A DNA stretch of 64,000 nt from Limnomonas spitsbergensis (Eukaryota; Chlorophyta; Chlorophyceae; Chlamydomonadales): positions 3,472,001-3,536,000 of the forward strand of contig JAYJMM010000039.1 in the NCBI GenBank assembly GCA_037349105.1, written 5' to 3'. Both the position numbers and the translations under genes were made by a program. The notes beneath the pieces were generated by a model. The model was not told the DNA's origin. It did no database searches and worked only from the letters and a program-made list of their open reading frames with translations. Each line of letters begins with the position of its first letter. Position 1 is the stretch's first letter. Below, piece by piece: positions 33,421-44,558 of the stretch.

Positions 33421-33654
33421 ACCCGTGTTCAGTGGCAGGATCTCTTGGGGGCCCTCTGCCAGCTGCACCCAGCTGCGCCTGCTAGTATGCTGCAACAACT
33501 AGCGCCAGCACCTCTCTGCCAGGTAGGGGCTGTGCAGGTTGGTCGCTGTCTGACGCAGTTTGGGGACGACTGATCTCAGCTCCATTTCCAGCAAGGCACG
33601 TAGTAATTCACTGCAACAATTGCGTCCTACAGGGCACTGCCTGACAGCGATCTG

Positions 33655-33735
33655 CATGTCGGTAGCCACGATGTGCATGTCGGCAGCCATGTCGGCAGCC
33701 ACGATCTGCATGTCGGCAGCAAGCTGCTGCCATGA
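33655..33735. repeat. Short CATGTCGGCAGCCACGAT repeats
   Basis: Three to four imperfect units of 18-27 bp lie just downstream of the tRNA gene. Confidence 0.75.
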
Positions 33736-33761
33736 CATGGGTGAGGAAGCCGTGACGAAAA

Positions 33762-33842
33762 CGCACTCGGCAGGATTTGAACCTACGCGCCGTACGGCAG
33801 CTGATTTCGAGTCAGTCCCCTTAACCACTCGGGCACGAGTGC
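33762..33842 (-). tRNA. tRNA-Ser (anticodon CGA)
   Basis: The acceptor stem GCACTCG pairs with CGAGTGC, followed by discriminator G. The anticodon loop is CTCGAAA, giving CGA, which reads UCG. A long variable arm (TGCCGTACGGC) marks it as class II, as expected for Ser. The T loop is TTCAAAT. A TTTT tract directly follows on the minus strand and would end Pol III transcription. No intron is seen. Confidence 0.93.
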
Positions 33843-35350
33843 TGTGATGTTTATATCTTAGACAGGGATTATATACGACAGAGTAATGATTATTTATGGT
33901 AATGACATCCTATGCACGGCAGGTCGGTGCCTAGACGCGTAGCGAAAGCCAGATCGGGTAAACAAAGAAAATACTTCAGAAGAAACCTGGGAAACGTGCG
34001 AAGAACCCCGAGGTTTTTCTCCCAACTCATTACATGGGTGCCCACGCATGCAGCCGAGCCATTTAAAGTAAGGCCCAGACTCCCAGAGGTGCAACGGTTT
34101 TGACCAATTACAGTCAAATATGATACCCTTGGGATAAGCATTCAAATCGGGGTATGCTGGAGTACCAGTGTAAACCGTAATACCAGAGTACTAGACTAAA
34201 CCATAATCCCAGGCCAGCCATACACATATTAATATTACCGGTATTCAGCATGTACTACCAAAGAACAACAATTCAGTGCAGCCAAGCAAGCAAGCAAAGC
34301 ACATTAGAATATCAAGAACAGATGTTAAAGTCAGGCAGTCTCAAGGCCACTAAACAGTCCATACAAAAAACAATATTTCAGTTTGCTGTGCCTCCTACTT
34401 CTTGTCTTGATCATGCATCCTCCTCATCCTGCTCTTCCTCCTCACCCAATGTCGCGGCACAGAGGTGCACCCTAAGGAATGGGTGCACCAAACGAAAAGA
34501 ACACAAGACATTGTACTAATACAACAAGTACTAATAAACTCTTACAGAGGTTATAGTAGGAGCTTCTCGATCCACTGCTGTAACTCAGTGAACTCAGCTC
34601 GATAACAGGTGATAGCTCTTGCTACTTCACCTGGACTTCTTCGATACTGTTGACAAGATTCCGTAAAGCCTCGACTTCTGAGGTACTTATAGGTTTCCTG
34701 GGACGATCTTGGGCGATTGTGGCCGTTGATCTGGTGTGATGAGTCGCTTGCTTGGCGACTTCTGGTGACTGAAGATATCTCTGATAAATCAGATGGTCGA
34801 CTTGGAGCCAAAGGAAAGGCTGTAGGTTGGAGATGTGATGGTTGGTTGGTGGTAATATCCAGCTGTAGGGCTGGAGATATGCCTTGTTAAGAGGCAGGAA
34901 TAACTCGAATTGCTGCAGATAGTCGACTGTTGGCCTAGATGCTCTGCCAGCTTCGTATCAGGAGACTTGTTGATGCTTATAGGGTCGCTGTTGGCCTAGT
35001 TGCTCTGCCAGTTTCCCCTTAGTAAGACTTTGATTGACGATTAACTTGCAGATCGATATTCAAGAACAATAGCTGGAAACGTTAAGAGTCTATTGAAGGC
35101 CGTGAAATCAAGTAAGAAAGAAAAAGTAAAGGACCCAGTTCGGGATACTCTAAGACGGCAAACACACTTGTACAAGTTCACACATAACTTCCAACCGAAA
35201 AAGCAGTCGGCGCAGTCAAACGCACGGTGCAGTCATACGTCGTGACACCAAATCCTCTCCCAACTCCTGAACATGCTGCCGAGAACAGGCAGCCCACCCC
35301 ATGCTAGGAGTGCAGAAGATGACCCCCCCCAGTCCCCCACCAGATTTTTC
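33843..35350. other. Gene-poor, less GC-rich stretch
   Basis: No gene is supported. A minus-strand frame at 34,551-34,811 ends in EVARAITCYRAEFTELQQW but has no recognisable family. A direct repeat (GTTGGCCTAG...TGCTCTGCCAG) occurs at about 34,930 and 34,992. Composition is more AT-rich than the surroundings, which would suit a decayed mobile element. Confidence 0.4.
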
Positions 35351-35353
35351 TCA

Positions 35354-35569
35354 CATTCAGCTGGAGACCACTCTTTTCCCCCCAATGGCCTTGAACAACT
35401 TATGCATGTTGTAAGGACCCCTGACATGGACTCCCTGGGGAAACTCAGTATGCAACATCTGCTGGGCCTCAACCACACTTATGGGATCATGTTTCACACC
35501 TGTTAATGCCTCTTCTTTGCTCCTTGACAGTCCAGCCACCCTCATGTGGCAAAGGTAAACAAAGGCATG
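35354..35569 (-). other. Unrecognised coding-like fragment
   Basis: A minus-strand frame reads HAFVYLCHMRVAGLSRSK, then HDPISVVEAQQMLHTEF and PYNMHKLFKAIGGKRV before a stop at about 35,354. The amino acid mix is protein-like, and codon use is AT-richer than in the genes of this window. It could be a mobile-element or virus-derived relic, but I recognise no family. Confidence 0.25.
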
Positions 35570-35914
35570 ATCATGTCATTTATCTCTCTCGTATCCACAC
35601 TTATCTTACACTTCACATCCCCATCAGTCAGCTGACAGTCCACCCCATCTCACGTTTCAGCCCTAGAAGTGATACAACCTAAAAAAACACAGTTATCTAA
35701 ACATTTGACATCTTTAAAACCCCATGATACCTTATCCAAAAGCCTACCATGAGAAATTTAGAGCCCCATACATGTGGATGGCATAGCCCAGAGTCTTGAA
35801 GAAGAAGACCTTATGGTTGACAGGTTTTGAACTTCTCCATAAGGCCCTCAGCTTTGGATGATCAAAATCCTGAAGGGGGCAAGTCTAGGACCATGGGGGA
35901 GTGGTCATGCGGCT

Positions 35915-36215
35915 CCATGCTAAGCAGTTGGCCATCCACGCTGAGCAGTTGGCCATCCGTGCTGAGCAGCTGGCCCTCCTTGCTGAGCAGCTGGCCCTCC
36001 TTGCTGAGCAGCTGGCCCTCCATGCTGAGCAGCTGGCCCTCCATGCTGAGCAGTTGGCCCTCCTTGCTGAGCAGCTGGCCCTCCATGCTGAGCAGCTAGC
36101 CCTCCTTGCTGAGCAGCTGGCCCTCCATTCATGCTGAGTAGCTGGCCCTCCTTGCTGAGCAGCTGATGGCTCTCCTTGCTGTGCAGTGTGCAGCTGATGG
36201 CCCTCCATGCTGTGC
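35915..36215. repeat. 21 bp minisatellite, about 13 copies
   Basis: Unit TGCTGAGCAGCTGGCCCTCC plus one base, with occasional T changes. Because 21 is a multiple of 3, all frames on both strands stay open and give heptapeptide repeats (LLSSWPS, EGQLLSM and others). No promoter, start or family argues for a real protein. Confidence 0.93.
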
Positions 36216-38990
36216 AGGCAGATTCCTGTATTCCAGCTGGTTGTTAAGTCGCCTGTCACTCAACATTTTCACCGTGTCTTGCACGAAGACAGTCGGGCTG
36301 TCGGTCACTTCGTGCTGGTACCGTTTCAGCGCATCATCGCTCGACAGGGGGGCAGCGAAGAATGTCCGACAGAGATACAAGCTGCCTGATTTCCCTAGCA
36401 GGTCTAGTCCGACAGGGTCGTATATACGTTATGATCATAGCGTAAGATCATAGCGCATGATCATAGCGTTGCCTACGGTGGAGTTCCTGCTACAAACATA
36501 TGCTGCTGCTGCCTCCTTGCCCGCTCATCGTGACACTCGAACTGCCCTGTCGCATCGCCGCCCAGTCCACATTATCCATCGAATCAATAGGAGACCGAAC
36601 ATATATACAAGAATTCAAACTGCGCCGGGGGGGCGACTGCTGACTATGCATCGCGCGCGCGTGGGGTGGCGTGAACCCCGGCGTCACTCAGTCCGGGGTG
36701 ACGCGACAGGCATGTGGCGACAGGGGTCCTTGGACTGGTTTCTTGGATCGGCAGAACAGAGGAGCCCTGAAGACTTCGGTTCAATAGGAGGCTCGTAGTC
36801 AAGGAGGTCATGGCACCCTGAGTGTGGCAATTTCCCCCTAAGAGCCTGATATACCTCGGTGTGGTGCAAGCAAAGGTATGAAAGCGCTGAAGATAGTAGA
36901 CGGAGGTGGGAATTTACCGTGTCAATATTCAAAACTCGTATTGGCACACGTCAAACCCAGAGACTGATCACACCTGATAATGATTGATGTATCTCTGTTA
37001 TATTCATTGAACGCCGGGCGACTAATGAGCTACTTTACACGTCAGCAGGCCTGTCGGCACTCGACAGGGGCACGGTCATTACCAGGGGGTCATTACCGTT
37101 ATTTCCATTTGCTCCCTGCCGCATGCAGGAAAACCAGACACTATCATCGTTCTCTATCGATCGACGACTGCCGCTACTAGTCAGGCTACTAGTCCATCAG
37201 TCTGCAATCAGGAATATGCTGAGTGAGTGAGACGACGACGACAGCTTTTGCTCTTCGCGATCATACAGCTACTGCCGCTCAGCAGGCAGCCAGCCAGCTA
37301 GCAGTAGGCACTCGGACATACAGCGGCTTGCTAAATTTCTCTGTAACAATCGATTGACCACCTGCCTGACTCTCATGTCCCCTCACGGCGTCACCCAACT
37401 CGCCTCCGTCGTCTCGTTCTCTCATGTCTCTTTATTTGCCGCCTTGCTTGAGTGGTTGGGCGCATCCGGTAGCCCGTTCCATGCATATCAAACCCTACTA
37501 GCTACTACGTACAGTACTAGTAGCACTACCGGACATTTCTTGGTAGCACTACTCTTAGTTATTATTTCCACTCATGAGTAGCACCACTGGAAACCCTAGT
37601 GAGCTAGCTGCGATAGAAACCAAGGAGCCATTGCATGAGTAGCAGACAAAGGGCCAATGGTACATACTACATAGTATGTTCTAGAACTAGGGAAAAGGGC
37701 GTTCTTAGAACATATAGCGTTCCATTGGCCAATTGTCGAGTAGCAGCAGGTAAGCAAGTAAGCATCAAGGCATGCAGGCAGGTTTGCCCCCCTGCCTGCC
37801 AGTGTGATATCATCATCATACCTATCACACCCCACATCCCCAGAAGTAACAACCCGTTATCCCCGCCATCCATCCCATCCGAGTCCATCCTCGCACGTGT
37901 ACGCAGTACACATGTTACATTTGTTCTTATCAGTGAGCATTGCCTGCCTTGAATTGCCTACCTGGCTACCTGGTGATTAGTAGGCCCTGCCCGGCTGACA
38001 GACAAATTGATGATGTTGACCGTTGACAAGACCCACACGAGGGCCAAGCATTTATAAATGTGCATGAAAAGCGTTTTGTGCCTTGCGGTGAAACTCTTCT
38101 TTGTGGTGCCCAGTTGAAACTTCCCAGTCATTCCAGTGAATTTGTTTGTTGCCAGCTTGTGCCTGGCGAGCGGCCTACCTGTCTTACTTGGTACTTGTAT
38201 CTCAGCCTTGAGTGGATGCTTGATGACCAATGATTAAAGTCCACATCATGGGAAGATAGAAAGAAAGAAAGCTACGCCACGTGGGAGGCGTGATATTGAA
38301 GGAAACAGCTAACTCAAGCTCCACATGAAGGGTAAAACCCTCTCAGCATGTAGGACTGTCTCGTATATTGCTACCTATTTGTGCCTTTGCTCACATGCAC
38401 ACTCCCACTGCCGTACACTCAGGGTCTCTCCAAGTGCATCCTCGTGTTGCCAGCTATTGCCAGGCCATGCAGAGAATGGCAACGGCCCCAGGCCGCCAGT
38501 ATCGCTTTCACCAGTAAGTGCTAAGATATAGATATATCAACATAATGTATGAAAACTATCAATGCTCATCTTGGATAGCCACGTGGATTGCTACCAAGGT
38601 ACATTTATTTGCCTGTATGTGCATTTGGCCAGACCTTTCCCACCTTTGGGCCTGGTCTTTAAAAAGGTCATACAAGAGCTGTGCCCTTGAGCTGCATATT
38701 TTTATCACAGCTGATCATGGATGCTCCGTTAAGCACCGCATGCAAGGGTTTGTCTCAGGGCTCCAGGTAATAAAAGATTTGTGCCCTTACTTGACCTGCA
38801 TATTCGTGCAGCTGATCAAGGATGCCCTGCTAAGGAACACGTACTAGGCTTCCTTACAGATTCGTCCTGATTTCGAAGTTCTTGAGTTATCTGCATTCCC
38901 AATTCAGCCTCCTCCCCATTTTCCAGCACGTTATGATTACAACTTGCAAACCTGCAAACTCTGGCTGCTAACGCTAGCTGCACACCATCA
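36216..38990. other. No gene recognised
   Basis: Roughly 2.8 kb with only short, unrelated frames and no splice-consistent or family-matching exon. It includes three small GATCATAGCG repeats near 36,435. Confidence 0.4.
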
Positions 38991-39039
38991 TCGTCAGTAA
39001 TGCGTCTGCCGTACTTGGTGGCCGTAGATCCTGGGAAGC

Positions 39040-39155
39040 TAATAATCAGAAACTAAAATCAGAAACTAAAATTTAAAATCGGAACCTATGATCAGAAACT
39101 AAAATTCAAAATCAGAAAAAAAATCAGAAACTAAAAACTAAATCAGAAAGTAACA
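39040..39155. repeat. A-rich tandem repeat (AATCAGAAACTAAA)
   Basis: About eight imperfect units of around 14 bp. Copies of a TTGGTAGCCGTAGRTYCTGG block flank it at about 39,016 and 39,163. Confidence 0.88.
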
Positions 39156-39429
39156 ATGCGCACTTGGTAGCCGTAGGTTCTGGAAAACTGTCGGAACGGC
39201 AGTGTCAGCAGGACGGCTCGTTGCTACTGCATCTGCCGGGCGCATTCATGGACAACGGGGTGGTGGCGGAGGCTCGCCAGCACCAAAGCCCCGCCCGCGG
39301 TCCCAGGCAAGTCTTTTCTCTTTTGATGGCCTACAGGCTGAAGGGCTGCCTTCCCAAGATGTGGCACCGGCAGCCGTTCCTCATTTTGGTGCACGTAAAA
39401 TCGTTTTCTGTTCCTTCTCGCCTGGTTTT

Positions 39430-39870
39430 AGCTGACGATGAGGGCCTCGTATGATGCACCCGGGCTGTTTGTTTCGTGTTAGCGTCTGGGGTTTTCTAGG
39501 GTTTGGTGGCCAGCCTCACTCCTTGCCGTCGAGTCCAATCAAAAGAGAGAAAGAAAGAAAGAACGAAAACTTCGCCCCCGTAGGAGCTTGCGGGTTAAGG
39601 GAACAGCGCAGCTTGGGGCCGAAGCCCAATCAAAAGAAACCACCTGCCTGTTTTCAGCTGATGAAGAGGGCCTCGTATGCACCCGGGCTGTTGGTTTCGT
39701 GTTAGCGTCACTCCTTGCCGTCAAGCCCAATCAATAAAAGGAAAGAGAGAAAACTACGCCCCTTAGGGGCGTGCGGGTTAAGGGAACAGCGCAGCTCGGG
39801 GCCGAAGCCACATCCACACCGTTTCCGTCGAGCAATCTTCCTTGCCGTCAAGTCCAATCAAAATAAATCA
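39430..39870. repeat. ~225 bp tandem duplication with a conserved GC-rich core
   Basis: Two full units and part of a third share GAGGGCCTCGTATG, CTCCTTGCCGTC(A/G)AG, a GAAAGA-rich tract and a conserved core, TACGCCCCTTAGGGGCGTG...GGTTAAGGGAACAGCGCAG. A related core occurs singly at 42,045-42,105. The core has a self-complementary GCCCCTTAGGGGC hairpin. Confidence 0.8.
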
Positions 39871-40510
39871 CCTGTATGGGTCTGTTCATAGCTGGTACTA
39901 GCTAATGCTGTTTGCATGTCAAGGTTGGAAAGGGACTGGTGTATGGGTCTACTGGGCAGCCTCCTGTAGGCCGGCAGGGATCCCACTTGTCCAGCCTATG
40001 GTGTAAAACGAGGCGGCCTCCTTGGCTGAGCTGGTACCAAATGTGTCAAAAGTTGCCATTCACACCAAATGTCACACATACCGGTACCGGTAGTTCGTGA
40101 TAACTCCCTGGATATTGAACTACTGCGTACAGACCTTCTGCACTTTTCTATTGTAATTGGTTTGCAAATATTGTCTGCTATGTGCGGTATTTGCATGAGA
40201 TGTCTGACAGCAGAGAACTTAACATCGCGAAGCGTGATGCTGAATACAATTTAGCATCACTGCTTGGCTGATATCTTGACCATGTTATACTAAGGGGCAA
40301 TATGGGGGGGGGGGGGGTTACTGTATGCATCATGAAATGAAAATGCCATGTCTGCCCTCCGAATGTCGATGTCGGAAAGTACGAATATTGTGAGGTTCCC
40401 CGTGTATCCTTTCCTGGCTATGCTTTCTTCCATGTGAGGGAAAGTATAAGGTCCGTGAGCCTTAGAGTTGGCCAGGCAGTTATGAAGATTCATACAGAAA
40501 TAATTTCAAA

Positions 40511-41231
40511 TACCGTAAAACCACTTAAGCTCCGCGCACCCCCAAAAAAAAGAATTTAATTTTCGGCCGCGCACCCCAAAAATAATTTAAAAAACGGTCG
40601 CGCAGCGACGAAATTTTAATTTAATTCAACGCCGCGCAGCACGAAATTTAATTAAACATCGCGCATCACTGGAAATAATTGAAATTTTCGTCCGCGCAGC
40701 ACTTTCAGCCAGTACTGTCAAACTCAGTTACAACTTCGTTTGATGCTACGTGGACCCGCATTCCGTAGTCGTCATCCCCCCCTCCGCCGATTCCTGGCCT
40801 CAGGAAACGTGTGCCTATTGGGGCCCGGGGGGCTCAGTGGTACTACGTAACTTAGCAGTCCACCCTGAGGTCTGCAGTTCGAATCCTGTCAATGTTCAGC
40901 ATTTTCAGCCAGTACAGCAATACTTAGTTAACACCCTCACAGTCATTTTTCTCTAGTCGGCCATAAGATTGACCATGCAAAATATTATGAAGCCTTACCC
41001 GCTTTTTAGCTTGCCTGAACGGACGTCGAATCAAACAGTCGCGCGCTAGCGCGCAAAATTTTGTAAAAAGTGCTGTTTTTAATTCATACCGCGCACCCCC
41101 AAAATAATTGTTTGGGCACCTGACTGACACGTCGCGCAGCGGCAATTTTTGAATTAATATTAGCGCGCAGCCATGTCCGCGCACCCCAATAATTATTTAA
41201 TTACGAGCGGAGCTAAAGTGGTTCTACGGTA
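40511..41231. mobile_element. 721 bp terminal-inverted-repeat element (MITE-like)
   Basis: The ends match as inverted repeats: TACCGTAAAACCACTTAAGC... at 40,511 and, on the minus strand from 41,231, TACCGTAGAACCACTTTAGC..., with 23 of 25 positions alike. The interior has clustered GCGCACCCC and CGCGCAGC motifs separated by AT-rich text and no transposase frame, so it would be non-autonomous. A clear target-site duplication could not be defined. A tRNA-like segment lies at about 40,825-40,895. Confidence 0.72.
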
Positions 41232-41387
41232 CCGTCGGTAACTGGTTCTATGGTAACCACTAAAAATATCTGTGGTAGCCAGCTCTCTAAGAAACAGATC
41301 TGACATTGCTTGCTTGCTTGCCTCTACCTCGGAATTATTTTCATTTGGTTATACCACCTTAATAATTGATTGTCTGACAATGAGCAG

Positions 41388-41537
41388 GTCACTTGCGATG
41401 CGGGCTCAAAGTCCCTCATCACCCTGGAGAGTCTGCACCCCCCAGACATCCCCGGCATTGAAGGCCACTGGGTGGACCGCAAGGACTTTCGTGGAATTCG
41501 CGGCTTCGGCGTTTTCCAGTGCTCCAAGTGCAAAAAG
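41388..41537 (+). CDS. 3CxxC protein, penultimate exon
   Basis: It contains the first CxxC (CSKC) after GFGVFQ. It is open in phase 0 from VTCDAGSKSL to KCKK. Confidence 0.82.
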
Positions 41538-43040
41538 GTAAATAATAGAATAAACGGGACAGAATTCATCGAGACTGTACTAGCTCAAAAGGTAAAACAT
41601 TTCATCAGGACAAATGCTGTTTATTTCTCGTTGAGACTGACGGCAATGAATTCTCCCATCGATATACTAGGCAGGCTACACTACTGCTGAAGTGCATGAC
41701 TCTGGCATGCATCTATCACACCAGCACATGGCAAGACACACATTTTCCAGGAGGCTCAGCATGGCAACGGAAGCGGCCTCGGCCCGCGTCACATTGTTTT
41801 CAACCCACAAGTCCCTACATTGCGTAATTCCCTTCATCTATTTATCAGAATGCCGGCTATCATCAACAAGCCACATGGCCTCACTGGCGTTAGATTAATA
41901 TATCGTGTGTTCCATTCGTAGCCCAACATGCAAACATTATCATCACCTGCCATGTTGTACATCACAGATACGTGCTCTCTCTTCCTGCCAGTTAGCTAAA
42001 CCCTTCACCCTGAACCCTAAATCCTGAACCCTTAAGCTGCGCCCTACTAGGACGTGGAGGTTACGGAAACAGCGCAGCTTGGGGCCATAGCCATATCCAT
42101 GCCATTACCATGAGGCAATAAGAAAGAAGCAACTTGCATGCCTACACAAGGACCTCCTTCGTGAAGGCCATATAGAGGAAAGGTGCTTGCTTGGACTGAA
42201 TATAAACCTAAAGTGCTTGCTAGGGCTCTAAAACTGTAAGCTGTCTGACGATACACGCTCTACCACTCAGTGTATATCGTACGATCATGATGATCCAACG
42301 GTTGAGATTTATTTCTCATTTTCTGAAGATTGGCAAGCCAAACATCATATCTTTTACTGTATATTTCCTCGCGTTTATGGATTTGGTCTGCTGGCGAGTC
42401 TTGGCTCGAGAGTGATGAGTTAGCTGAAATGACTTTGTACGCGCCCAGGTCAATATCGTTACATCTGTTGGCCCCGCTCGTAACAGCTCGGCAGTGTGGG
42501 TACCCAGCTGCAACCATCCTAGTGCATATCATGTACATGCTCCAAGGGTGGGCTGTTTTGAAAAATAAATCTGCTGACAGTTCATTTTTTCTGTTTTACT
42601 CGAGCTGTTTTCTCGAGGAAGGCTGTTTCTCGGGAACTCTTTAATAGGGGCAGTAGCGGCAGTGTAGCAGTGGGTGCGGCACCAAGGACAGTGGTGGCAG
42701 CGGGGACTGAAACAGGAGCAATAATTTGCATCCATCGATTCTGTTACTGACGTTACACCTCTGCTGGGCCCTGTTCAAAGCTCGGCCACGTCGGCTCACA
42801 AAAGTCACCTATTCTGTGTGTGTGGCTCTTTAGGTGTGGTACTCGGCACGTGCTTACAAGCAATACCGACAAGGCTGCCAGCGTTGCGAGTGCGAGTCCT
42901 TGCCCAAGTTCATGTGGCTCAATGACTTCACTAAGAGGAGGGAAAGAGACGAGCATGAAATCGACCCGGAGAAAGGGCCGCATGACAGCACCCGGTGTGA
43001 GGCATGCCGGATGGGAGTTTGCAGCTTCTATGATTTATAA
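41388..43040 (+). CDS. 3CxxC-type zinc-finger protein, two 3' exons
   Basis: Exon 41388-41537 (50 codons, acceptor GAGCAG, donor GTAAAT) and exon 42834-43040 (acceptor CTTTAG, stop TAA) join in phase 0. Together they encode WVDRKDFRGIRGFGVFQC, SKCKK, VWYSARAYKQY, CQRCEC, FMWLND and TRCEACRMGVCSFY. The three CxxC pairs (CSKC, CQRC, CEAC) with the GFGVFQC and GVC context match the 3CxxC zinc-binding domain (Pfam zf-3CxxC), seen in eukaryotic RNA-associated and receptor-trafficking proteins. The actual role here is unknown. The 5' exons with the start were not identified; 39.2-39.4 kb is a weak candidate. A TGTAA, the usual green-algal poly(A) signal, lies at 43,307. Confidence 0.82.
42834..43040 (+). 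CDS. 3CxxC protein, last exon
   Basis: It carries CQRCEC and CEACRMGVC, a charged insert (FTKRRERDEHE) and the stop TAA at 43,038-43,040. Confidence 0.85.
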   Translation: MWYSARAYKQYRQGCQRCECESLPKFMWLNDFTKRRERDEHEIDPEKGPHDSTRCEACRMGVCSFYDL

Positions 43041-43306
43041 TGGATAAGACATGACAGCTGAGGATACCGACGGTGCCAAGGATGGGGAGGGAGGAAGAAA
43101 AGGTGGACGGGTGATCTTGTTATGTTGCACTATGTCTGGAATTGACTGATGCGTGTACACTATTAGTTGCTGACTGACGTGGGGCGATGACTATGTTGAC
43201 GTTGGTGTGCCAGGGTGTGGATGGACCACTCACCAGCTATACAGATTGATTAGAAGGGACAGTTGGGCGCCCACGCGGCCGAGTCTTTTTGAGCAGGGCC
43301 CAGAGG

Positions 43307-43311
43307 TGTAA
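43307..43311 (+). promoter_or_regulatory. Possible TGTAA poly(A) signal of the 3CxxC gene
   Basis: TGTAA, the typical volvocine polyadenylation signal, about 270 bp after the stop. It is the first plausible occurrence noted, but short enough to be chance. Confidence 0.4.
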
Positions 43312-44300
43312 TGTCCTTGACAGATTGATTAGAAGGCTCAATCGTATGTCAATTAATACACGGCTGCTCAGTAGGTTCTCAGCAGTCAGCCTCCTGTGAT
43401 CCTGGAAATCAAAACAAATCCAAATGTGTCTTGAGTGGCTTATGTTCCAGTGGCTTCTGGCTGTGAATCCGTTTGAGGTCTGAGTGTTCTGAGATCTAGC
43501 AGCATAAATAGCGGCTGCCATGCGGTTGACCCCCGGTAATTCCCAAAATAGAATATAACCGAACCCTGTTACTTTGAGGACCACTGTTGCGAGTCATTTA
43601 GCCTCCTAGAGTATGACCCATACACCTGCAGCTCGTTCTGATGCTGGCACAATTTGGTTATATACGTGTCTACTCTCAGCCCGTCATATTTCGAGTCAGC
43701 ATGATTACGGGATGTCAATTACGTTACACTTCTGATTACAGGATGTAAGACAGACAGCTCAGCTTCGTTCAGCAAGTCACAAACAATGTTGGAGCCCTAC
43801 TAGCTTCAACAATTCAAAAATAACAAAAACAATGAGGAGACAATAGGGAGTCGATCATGAGTCAATTGGAGAGGTTGCTGATGCCGGCAGCCCCAAGGGG
43901 CAGGCCCAACAAGCAACCTGCAAAGAATATAAATACAGTACCTACGAGCAAGCATTGTCTTTCATTTCGGGGGTGACAGCGATAGCAAAACAGGTTCATC
44001 GCAAGTCACCTCACCATGCATGTGCAAGCCTGACAGGGTCGAAATCACACAGCAAAAATGGAATCCAGGGCATTCATCTGAGCATTCATGCCGTCAGCAA
44101 GCAAGCGGCTCAACAGAAATAAGCGGAGCTGTTCAGTGCAGACTGTGAACCCTGCATAATCATCAGGGCGGCTCATTGCTTATCAGCAAGGTTTATTTAG
44201 GGTGCTTCAGCTACTTTTCAGCTACAGCAACCTAGATTATTGAAGTAAACAGCAGTCCTCCGACCTGGCACGAACGGACAGCCACAAAGGGCATAACGGC
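43312..44300. other. Intergenic, convergent gene ends
   Basis: No coding signal. It separates the plus-strand zinc-finger gene from the minus-strand matrix gene and so should hold both 3' ends. Confidence 0.5.
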
Positions 44301-44500
44301 CGCACCAGGGGACAGCGCCCATTACGGGGCGTAGCTGCCACGACATGATACAATGCCCATTTCGGGGCGTAACAAATGCAGTAGGGTCCATGGGGCAGAA
44401 ATGCCGCTACAGGGAACGGCGCCCATTCCAGGGCAGATGACAGCTGCGACAGGAATAGCAGCTGCGACGGGGTACAATGCCCATTGCGGGGCGTAAACAC
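44300..44500. repeat. Imperfect repeats with a GCCCATTNCGGGGCGTA core
   Basis: Four diverged units near 44,318, 44,348, 44,420 and 44,480, just downstream of the matrix-glycoprotein stop. Confidence 0.75.
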
Positions 44501-44558
44501 CCAGCCAGAGCAAAGAAAGAGATTTAAGATGAGGCACAGAAAATGTGTGCCCGAGCTA

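Noticed and set aside
33499..33828. 109-codon minus-strand frame overlapping the tRNA
   Set aside because: Runs through tRNA-Ser and has no family features.
35827..36260. Heptapeptide-repeat proteins on both strands
   Set aside because: A 21 bp repeat without stops keeps several frames open; no flanking coding signal.
37958..38230. 90-codon minus-strand frame with MVIKHPLKAEIQV start
   Set aside because: No recognisable motif, isolated, and no splice or neighbour support.
39160..39400. First exon of the 3CxxC gene
   Set aside because: An open stretch with PKPRPRSQASLFSFDG exists, but the only ATG fits a different frame and splice phase could not be matched.
40825..40895. A tRNA gene inside the TIR element
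   Set aside because: A and B box-like words are present, but acceptor and anticodon stems do not pair.
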